A stretch of DNA of 6,654 nucleotides, taken from positions 1 to 6,654 of the forward strand of contig JAQGKG010000168.1 in assembly GCA_028290245.1 (NCBI GenBank), read 5' to 3'. Positions 1-4,860 of this stretch are shown piece after piece. The notes below the pieces were generated by a model that worked only from the letters and a program-made list of their open reading frames with translations, had not been told where the DNA came from and ran no database searches. The translations under genes and the position numbers were made by a program. Position 1 is the first letter of the stretch; every line of letters begins with the position of its first letter. The DNA comes from Devosia sp. GTDB taxonomy: Bacteria > Pseudomonadota > Alphaproteobacteria > Rhizobiales > Devosiaceae.

Positions 1-25
1 AACACTGGATAGCCTCGTTCTAAAA

Positions 26-126
26 ATGAATGACCATCGGACGCTGCTGCGGTCTTTCTTGCCGTGGTCGAAGGCGGATCGCTTTCGATGGCTACTCGAC
101 GCTTCAACGCAAGGCCGCCACTAGAG
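26..126 (+). pseudogene. LysR-family regulator, N-terminal remnant
   Basis: Reading the plus strand from position 52 gives VFLAVVEGGSLSMATRRFNA (52-111). This matches the start of the winged helix-turn-helix of LysR-type regulators, whose usual form is an F-x-A-V-x-x-x-G-S-x-S-x-A-A-x-x-L pattern. An ATG at 26 followed by Asn-Asp codons would be a natural LysR start, but it is in a different frame: the matching frame has a TGA at 31-33, so an indel lies between about 33 and 52. After about residue 20 of the match (near 108) the similarity ends, and there is no second recognition helix and no effector domain. The remnant runs into the 3' end of the convergent oxidoreductase gene. LysR genes often sit beside QorB-like oxidoreductases, normally divergently, so this may be a leftover regulator. 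The family call rests on a short stretch only. Confidence 0.55.
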
Positions 127-952
127 CATCGCGCAACGCCATCGGCGGGCGTCCCGAAAGGCGCTCGACGTCCCCAGTGACGATGTCCATTCCGCCCGCG
201 GCGAAATGATGCTGAATGCTGGTTAGAACATTGACGAAGTCGATGGGTATCCCGGCCTGTTCGAGGCCGAGCCTAAATGCTTCCGGCAGAACAACTAAAA
301 ATCCAAGCGATTGGCCAGTAATGCCGGCGATCAGCGCCGCACGCTCGGCTCCGGTGTAGGCCTTTGTACCTGTCGCTGTGTACGTCGCTCCGGCATGGCC
401 CTCGCCTAACAGAATGCCGGCTGCGGCTGCCGCAATGTCATCACGCGCCACGAATGCTACGCGGTTTTCCGCAAAGCCGGTCAATGCTCCGTGTTGCGCG
501 GCCATGATGGCCTCCTGAGCCAGTGACTCCGCATAGTAGTTCATGCGCAAAATGGTCCAGCGTGGGGCGTTCCGAATGAGATAATTTTCGCTCGCCCAGT
601 ATGCTGCTCCAACATCGGGCTCGACAACGTTGCGGGCTCCGGCACCCGACACGATCACCACATGATTGACGCCGGCGCTCACTGCGGCCGTGATCGCGGT
701 GACAGTCTGGTCGCTCCTTTTGCCGGGGCGCATGTCGCTTGTCGGGATCAAAACCAGCCGATCCACGCCCGCGTAGGCTTGGACCAGGCTGTTGGGTTGG
801 TCGTAATCGCCATACCGCGTTTCGACGCCAGATGTACTCCTGTCTGGTGTACGAGAAATTGCAATTATTTCGTTATCCTCCGAGCGAGAGTTTAGCTCTC
901 TCACGATTGCCTGCCCCATCTTTCCACTTGCGCCACTAACACCGATCTTCAT
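104..952 (-). CDS. NmrA/QorB-like NAD(P)-dependent oxidoreductase (atypical SDR)
   Basis: A 282-residue protein of the NmrA-like atypical short-chain dehydrogenase group, closest in layout to the NAD(P)H:quinone oxidoreductase QorB/YtfG (about 286 aa). The Rossmann motif G-A-S-G-K-M-G is at residues 7-13, right after the first beta strand. An Arg after strand two (R34, in AISRTPDR) could favour NADPH. The VSGAGAR turn is at 101-107 and an R-x-N-Y-Y segment at 136-140. The FVARDDIAAAAAGIL segment (167-181), the GHAGATYTATG stretch and the C-terminal GRPPMALRDAL all have counterparts in QorB. The likely role is cytosolic two-electron reduction of quinones or related electrophiles; the substrate cannot be read from sequence. 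I chose the ATG at 952 because the Rossmann strand begins there; only a weak AGG lies upstream. An ATG at 1165 would add 71 residues, directly after a stop codon and without a ribosome site. Its stop lies in the LysR remnant, so a residue or two may have been lost or gained at the C-terminus. Confidence 0.85.
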   Translation of the reverse strand: MKIGVSGASGKMGQAIVRELNSRSEDNEIIAISRTPDRSTSGVETRYGDYDQPNSLVQAYAGVDRLVLIPTSDMRPGKRSDQTVTAITAAVSAGVNHVVIVSGAGARNVVEPDVGAAYWASENYLIRNAPRWTILRMNYYAESLAQEAIMAAQHGALTGFAENRVAFVARDDIAAAAAGILLGEGHAGATYTATGTKAYTGAERAALIAGITGQSLGFLVVLPEAFRLGLEQAGIPIDFVNVLTSIQHHFAAGGMDIVTGDVERLSGRPPMALRDALVAALR

Positions 953-1268
953 TTGTTTCGACCTGGGCTTTGATATCTGGGTGGTGACCGTCGTGAATTC
1001 GCGGTGCAAATCCTCGCGCGAGTTGAATCCGTATGCCGGAAATCCCTGGATTAGGAAATCACTCCAAACAAGCCCGATGATGCCGTGCCGATCCAACTCT
1101 TCCTTCGAGACCGCACCGTCGCTACCATTCTGTAGCCGCACGCTGCGAACAGAGTCAGCTTCCATTCAAGATGGCCGGAAAGCCGTGACTACCAATGCTG
1201 CGAATGGCCGCTTTGGAAATCCGGCAGCGGGCTCATGAGGTCTGAAACAGGGTCGATAACTGTGTCTT
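953..1268. other. Upstream region of the oxidoreductase with an open 71-codon extension
   Basis: No separate gene is recognised here. The oxidoreductase frame stays open on the minus strand up to an ATG at 1163-1165, and the codon before it is TGA. The extension reads as plausible protein (for example GIIGLVWSDFLIQGFPAYGF), but I do not recognise a family, and QorB-like proteins do not normally carry an N-terminal addition. It could be a non-coding leader, the tail of a lost gene joined in frame, or a true extension. No convincing -35/-10 pair was found. Confidence 0.4.
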
Positions 1269-1295
1269 GTCACGTACTGGTCACGTACTGGTCAC
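1269..1295. repeat. 11-bp tandem repeat, two copies plus a partial third
   Basis: The unit GTCACGTACTG occurs at 1269-1279 and 1280-1290 without mismatch, followed by GTCAC at 1291-1295. It lies just before the recognisable part of the efflux-protein remnant. An 11-bp unit shifts the reading frame, consistent with a replication-slippage duplication in decaying DNA. A binding-site array is the alternative, with nothing specific to support it. Confidence 0.8.
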
Positions 1296-1472
1296 CCGCC
1301 GTCTTCGCTCTCGCCTTTTGCGATCCCTGTGGGCGACGCAAGGCCGCTATGATGCGGGCTTGGCCGATCTACAAAGCGTCCGTACGGCCAAGCTTACGGT
1401 CAACGCCGAGGCGTTACCGCCACGCCGGGCCATGTTGAAATCCTTTATGTCTATCAAACGGTCACAGCGTAG
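1294..1472 (+). pseudogene. TolC/NodT-type outer-membrane efflux protein, C-terminal remnant
   Basis: Codons 1345-1416 on the plus strand encode RYDAGLADLQSV (1345-1380), then a stretch ending A-E-A-L. This is the pattern R-Y-x-A-G-L-x-D-L-x-x-V-x-x-A-x-x-x-x-x-x-A-E-x-x-L, characteristic of the last helical hairpin repeat of outer-membrane factors of tripartite efflux pumps (TolC, CusC, NodT, OprM). After 1416 this frame turns Pro/Arg-rich. A different frame from 1416 reads HVEILYVYQTVTA and stops at TAG 1470-1472, which would suit the final helix, so one frameshift probably separates the two parts. Upstream of 1294 the sequence is the tandem repeat and nothing efflux-like, so the N-terminal bulk of the gene (usually 400-500 aa) is missing. 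No beta-barrel segment or lipoprotein signal remains. The call rests on about 25 residues. Confidence 0.45.
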
Positions 1473-1485
1473 AGGCGGCTGCTTT

Positions 1486-1919
1486 CTAGTGAACGCTCAC
1501 CCGATCCATGGTGATCCCCCACATGGACAGGTAGCCCTCCACAGCCACTTGGCCGCCGACCCGTGGGCGCGGCTCTAGGGACGTGGCACAGAACCGTAGC
1601 TGGGCAAAGCCGGGATGACTGCCTTGACCGAGTAGTGACAGTTGCGCGCGCTCCAATCCAAGCCCGCCTCGGTGACAGTAAACACCACGGTGCCGCGCGT
1701 GCCAGCCCATTGCGCCCCAATGGTCGGGATACCCGCAATAATGGCGTAGTAACCGCCGAAGCCACAAAGAACGGCTGAGAATAGGCCGAACTTCATCGTA
1801 ACGGGCGGTTTGATTTCGACAGCAAGGTAAAGGACGCACAGCACGGCAACCGCAGCCAAAGCAAAGCCCACCCATAGGTTGGCCGCCTCATAGACAGTCG
1901 TCGCGGTGAAACCTGACAT
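1486..1919 (-). pseudogene. Two-helix membrane protein of unknown family, broken by one frameshift
   Basis: The ATG at 1919 is preceded by AGGG with a four-base spacer. The first 99-100 residues contain two hydrophobic helices: about residues 14-34 (LWVGFALAAVAVLCVLYLAV) and 44-64 (FGLFSAVLCGFGGYYAIIAG). A soluble segment with GTVVFTVTEAGLDW follows. This frame then gives an unconvincing tail and stops at 1575-1577. From 1620 another minus-strand frame continues with SHPGFAQLRFCATSLEPRPR, then a VGGQVAVEGYLSMWG segment, ending at TAG 1486-1488. Adding one base near 1620-1622 joins the two halves into about 144 residues. I therefore read it as one gene with a single-base deletion, either a real mutation or a sequencing error. 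I do not recognise the family. The predicted product is an inner-membrane protein with a soluble C-terminal domain. A 32-codon ORF ends six bases before its start and may be co-transcribed. Confidence 0.55.
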
Positions 1920-1925
1920 TGCACC

Positions 1926-2024
1926 CTAAAGCGCCGCGCTGCCCAAACGGGCCAGCACCAGAGATGTGGCGGCGACACCGACCCAGGCAATTGCAGATCG
2001 GTACTTTATCGAGGGTACAGGCAT
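1926..2024 (-). CDS. Candidate 32-residue membrane micropeptide
   Basis: An ATG at 2024 opens a 32-codon frame ending with TAG at 1926-1928. The peptide starts with a short basic segment (MPVPSIKYRS) followed by one hydrophobic stretch of about 20 residues (AIAWVGVAATSLVLARLGSA) interrupted by one Arg. It could be a single membrane helix or an orphan signal peptide. AGGA lies 13 bases upstream, a rather long spacing. The TAG stop forms part of the AGGG ribosome site of the following membrane gene, and only six bases separate the two frames. That tight spacing is the best argument for expression, perhaps as a translated leader for the next gene. It could equally be chance, or the remaining 5' end of a lost secreted protein. 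Confidence 0.35.
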   Translation of the reverse strand: MPVPSIKYRSAIAWVGVAATSLVLARLGSAAL

Positions 2025-2547
2025 GATCGCACTCTATTCCTACAGTTGAGCGGAAAATGGCGAATCGAGCGTTAAAGGTCGTTGAGACTAAGCACCGTCT
2101 TTGCGGCAACCTGCAAGATGGCGTAGGCGCCCTATCGGGTCGCGGGCCAGTCGGAAATACGAAGGTCGGTATCTTAGCTTTGACTGGGTTCGCAATAGGC
2201 GCCTAGCAGGCAAAACAGCCAGAAAGGCCGAAGCGGCAGAAATGCAAATTAGACGCGCACGAATTCCGAAATTGTCGGCACAAATTCTTTAGGTCTGGGA
2301 AAACACAATGCACTCGACATTATCGACTCTCTCGCAAAAGGTCTCAGTCGGCTTAAATACCCTGTAGTTAGGGAATTAAGGGCGTTCTGATCACGCGCCA
2401 CAGACGATATCTGTCGCAGACCCGGCCAGACGGCTTTCAGGGCTGATAAGGTTTGCCGCTAATGTCCAAACGGGGTCGATGTCCGCCCTACCCTGCCCCG
2501 ATGCGCTTCTGATCGTTTGTCCCTCGCGTCGAGCACCGGTCCCAATA
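2025..2547. other. Intergenic stretch without a supported gene
   Basis: No frame on either strand shows a recognisable family or a good ribosome site. The open frames here are short, basic or of odd composition. The part from about 2160 to 2390 looks less GC-rich than the kinase genes. The only structures I see are two TAGGCGCC palindromes and a short ACCCT/AGGGA hairpin near 2359-2374. It appears to be eroded DNA between the kinase operon and the broken membrane protein. Confidence 0.5.
2124..2205. repeat. Two related palindromes, TAGGCGCC(C)TA
   Basis: TAGGCGCCCTA at 2124-2134 is a near palindrome, and TAGGCGCCTA at 2196-2205 is a perfect 10-bp palindrome. They share the eight-base core TAGGCGCC and start 72 bases apart. 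A pair of similar dyads upstream of the 2024 micro-ORF could be an operator pair on the minus strand, but no promoter supports this, and short GC-rich palindromes are common. Confidence 0.3.
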
Positions 2548-2652
2548 TCAGACCGGCTCGACCTTTCGACGCCCCCGGCAAATACAGCGAGACCCAACCA
2601 TACACATACCAACCAACAGTACTGCGACGAAAGTAAGTGCGTATGGCTCCAT
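2548..2652 (-). CDS. Candidate 34-residue single-helix membrane peptide
   Basis: The ATG at 2652 is preceded by a purine-rich GGGAAGAAG that ends two bases before it. The peptide has one hydrophobic helix (YALTFVAVLLVGMCMVG) and then a basic tail with three consecutive basic residues in RGRRK, an inside-positive layout. In an overlapping frame, an ATG within the helix continues a second hydrophobic run (WLGLAVFAGG) and stays open to 2391, so a frameshifted longer protein is possible. There is no family recognition. It lies about 180 bases downstream of the kinase operon, on the same strand. Expression is uncertain. Confidence 0.22.
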   Translation of the reverse strand: MEPYALTFVAVLLVGMCMVGSRCICRGRRKVEPV

Positions 2653-2707
2653 GGCTTCTTCCCAGGGGCGATGATCGGTTAAGCTACTATGATATTTCGG
2701 CCTGCGC

Positions 2708-2762
2708 CATGCATGGGTCGCAGCCTTGACCACTCCGCCGTCATCCGTGTGACCCATGCGTG
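2708..2762. repeat. Inverted repeat downstream of the kinase operon
   Basis: GCATGGGTC at 2711-2719 is matched perfectly by GACCCATGC at 2751-2759. Three further outward pairs, one of them G-T, extend the stem to 12 bp (2708-2762). The 31-base interior contains a weaker TGAC/GTCA pair. There is no T-run on either side, so it is not a typical intrinsic terminator. It may be a 3' untranslated RNA structure, a protein-binding dyad or a chance event. Confidence 0.45.
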
Positions 2763-2792
2763 CCTATGCGTTCTATCGGCCCAGGTGACAGG

Positions 2793-2817
2793 GAGATTGT
2801 TCAGCTAAGAACATCTC
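2793..2817 (-). terminator. Hairpin after the kinase operon, no T-run
   Basis: GAGAT-GTTC pairs with GAAC-ATCTC around a six-base loop, with one bulged base. The stem begins 15 bases beyond the TAA of the second kinase gene. In the direction of transcription it is followed by a C-rich stretch rather than a T-run, so it lacks the second hallmark of a rho-independent terminator. It may stabilise the 3' end or act weakly. Confidence 0.25.
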
Positions 2818-2832
2818 TCGCAGTTGAGAAGG

Positions 2833-4860
2833 TTATTTTGATGCCACGACATTCCTAAGAGCTTGAAGCAGGGCGGTACGGGTGAAGGGCTTGGTTAGCA
2901 GGGGAACATTCTCCGGGCGTTTGGCGATGTCCTCCACATCAGCAAAGCCGCTGATGATCACCGCCGGCCAATCGGACTTCAGGGTTCGAGCACTCTTGAT
3001 GAGGTCTAGCCCGGACATATTGGGCATGGCGTAGTCGGTGATGATAACGTCGAAGCTTGTCCCCTTTTGATTAATGATCTCGAGTGCCTCCGTGCCGCTT
3101 GCCGCGCAGACTACGTCATAACCAACTTCGGCCAGGTGCATGCGCGTAAGATCGCGAAGACCGACAGCGTCGTCTACAAGCAGGATAGTCTGTCCCGCCG
3201 TGACGGTCGGCTCGATCTCTCTGACTAAGGCGAATGTGCCTTGCTGCGCGTCACCTAACGAGCGGGGGAGCCAGATTTCGACGACCGTGCCCGACCCGGG
3301 TTCGCTATATACCCGCAGACTGCCGCCCGATTGCTGTGCAAAGCCAAGAACTGAGCTCAGACCCAGGCCAGTGCCCTTGCCAGGATCCTTGGTGGTAAAG
3401 AAGGGTTCGAGCACACGCTGGAGCAGTTCGGGGGGAATGCCTGCACCGGTGTCGCTCACAGCGATCAGCACATAATCTCCCTGCGCAAGATCGTCCTCAC
3501 CGTCAGCCAGGTGCCGATTGGTGGCAGAAACGGTCACCGTGCCGCCACTGGGCATGGCGTCGCGGGCATTGATCACGAGATTCATCAGCGCCAATTCGAG
3601 CTCACTGCTGTCGACGAAGGCAGGCCACAACTCCTCCTCAAGCTCCCATCTCAGCGTGACGAGGCCGCCGAGCACCGGTCCGAGCATTCCGTCGAGGGAC
3701 CGGGCCGCCTCGGCCACACGGACGACCTCGGGCTGGAGGTGCTGCCGCCGGGAGAAGGTAAGCATGCGGTTGACGAGGTTGGTACCCTGTTGCGCGGCAT
3801 GGCGCATCATTCCCAGGATTTTCTGCCCACGCTCGTCGAGGTCGCTACGCCGCTCGAGGAGCCCGATGCCGCTCAGTACGGAAGCAAGGAGGTTGTTGAA
3901 ATCGTGGGCAATGCCGCCGGTCAGCTTGCCAATGGCATCGAGCTTTTGCGATTGCAGCAACTGGTCCTGCAGGCGGCGCTGCTCGGTGACGTCGCGCAAC
4001 GTGCCAACCCAGGTGCCCTCGCGTCCCGAAACAGGCACTCTTTGGTCGACGAACACGCGATAGGCACCGTCGCGGTGCTGCCAGCGATATTCCGCGGGAG
4101 TCGCTGCCGCTGCAGACGCGGCCCAAACTGCGCCGTCTTCAGGATGCAGGCGTTGCTCCCAGATGGAAGGATTTGCGGCAAATTCAGGAGAACCGAAGCC
4201 GGTCAGGCTTTCCACGTCGCCGGCGATAAAGCTCGGCCCCTCAGCGCCGCCCACGATCTGAAACACAGCGAGAGGGAGGGCCCGTAGCAACAGGGCTTGG
4301 CGCTCCTCGGCTTCACGCAGGGCCTGATTGATCCTCAATCGTTCTGATTGAGCATCAAGGGTTTCCTGCAGCAAGATCTGCTCACGTCGGGCATTTTGCT
4401 CGATCTCACGCGTCTTCTCGTACAGGCTGACGAAGACAGCGACTTTGGAGCGGAGGATGATCGGATCGACGGGCTTGAAAACGAAGTCGACTGCGCCGCT
4501 GTCATAGCCGCGCATGAGGTGGGCATCTTCCTTGTTGATCGCAGTCAGAAAAATGATGGGCGTGTCCCGCGACAGGTCGCGCATTCGCACCAACTTGGCA
4601 GTCTCGTAGCCGTCTAGTCCGGGCATTAGGACGTCGAGCAGAATGACTGCGAACTGCCCCTTCAGGAGGTGCCGCAGCGCCTCCGCACCGGAATCTGCGG
4701 TTACGATTTCAGCAACGTCTTCCAGCACTTCGCTCAGCGCGAGAAGGTTGCGGTGATCGTCGTCGACCAAGAGCACGCGTGGACGCGTGATCACAAGAGG
4801 CTCGGCGGTTTCGGGCCGTGACGTCAGGTCGACCGGCACAGTTGCTAAGGGGCCGTTCAT
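2833..4860 (-). CDS. Hybrid histidine kinase, REC-PAS-HisKA-HATPase_c-REC
   Basis: A 675-residue cytosolic hybrid sensor kinase with no signal peptide or membrane helix. An N-terminal receiver (about 27-145) has the acid cluster D33-D35, phosphoacceptor D76, T106 and K129. A coiled coil follows at about 146-190. A PAS_3-type fold (about 190-296) has WEQRLHPED and YRWQHRDGAYRVF and ends in a PAC-like DVTEQRRLQ. The HisKA H-box GGIAHDFNNLL puts the phosphorylatable histidine at H319. HATPase_c has its N box at N427-D434 (N431 key), G1 at D470-TGAGI, F box at F487-F488 and G2 at G494-KGTGLG. A C-terminal receiver (about 557-673) has D563-D564, acceptor D609, S637 and K657. All catalytic residues are present. 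The N-terminal receiver suggests the kinase is itself switched by phosphotransfer, perhaps from the kinase encoded upstream. The start ATG overlaps the TGA of that gene (ATGA) and has no strong ribosome site, so translational coupling is likely. Confidence 0.92.
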   Translation of the reverse strand: MNGPLATVPVDLTSRPETAEPLVITRPRVLLVDDDHRNLLALSEVLEDVAEIVTADSGAEALRHLLKGQFAVILLDVLMPGLDGYETAKLVRMRDLSRDTPIIFLTAINKEDAHLMRGYDSGAVDFVFKPVDPIILRSKVAVFVSLYEKTREIEQNARREQILLQETLDAQSERLRINQALREAEERQALLLRALPLAVFQIVGGAEGPSFIAGDVESLTGFGSPEFAANPSIWEQRLHPEDGAVWAASAAAATPAEYRWQHRDGAYRVFVDQRVPVSGREGTWVGTLRDVTEQRRLQDQLLQSQKLDAIGKLTGGIAHDFNNLLASVLSGIGLLERRSDLDERGQKILGMMRHAAQQGTNLVNRMLTFSRRQHLQPEVVRVAEAARSLDGMLGPVLGGLVTLRWELEEELWPAFVDSSELELALMNLVINARDAMPSGGTVTVSATNRHLADGEDDLAQGDYVLIAVSDTGAGIPPELLQRVLEPFFTTKDPGKGTGLGLSSVLGFAQQSGGSLRVYSEPGSGTVVEIWLPRSLGDAQQGTFALVREIEPTVTAGQTILLVDDAVGLRDLTRMHLAEVGYDVVCAASGTEALEIINQKGTSFDVIITDYAMPNMSGLDLIKSARTLKSDWPAVIISGFADVEDIAKRPENVPLLTKPFTRTALLQALRNVVASK

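Noticed and set aside
1454..1765. Minus-strand 103-codon frame overlapping the membrane pseudogene
   Set aside because: It is Arg/Pro/Ser-rich with no protein-like pattern, whereas the other two minus frames give membrane helices and a coherent tail.
2101..2292. Plus-strand 63-codon frame with a basic C-terminal part
   Set aside because: No ribosome site, no recognisable family and an odd composition; probably chance.
2329..2345. CTCTCGCAAAAGGTCTC resembling the terminal inverted repeat of an IS5-type element
   Set aside because: No inverted partner end, transposase fragment or target duplication is visible in the window, and the resemblance is from memory only.
3511..4287. Long plus-strand open frame of 258 codons opposite the second kinase
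   Set aside because: It is antisense to well-defined PAS and HisKA/HATPase coding sequence, and its translation shows no family features. It is a shadow of codon bias.
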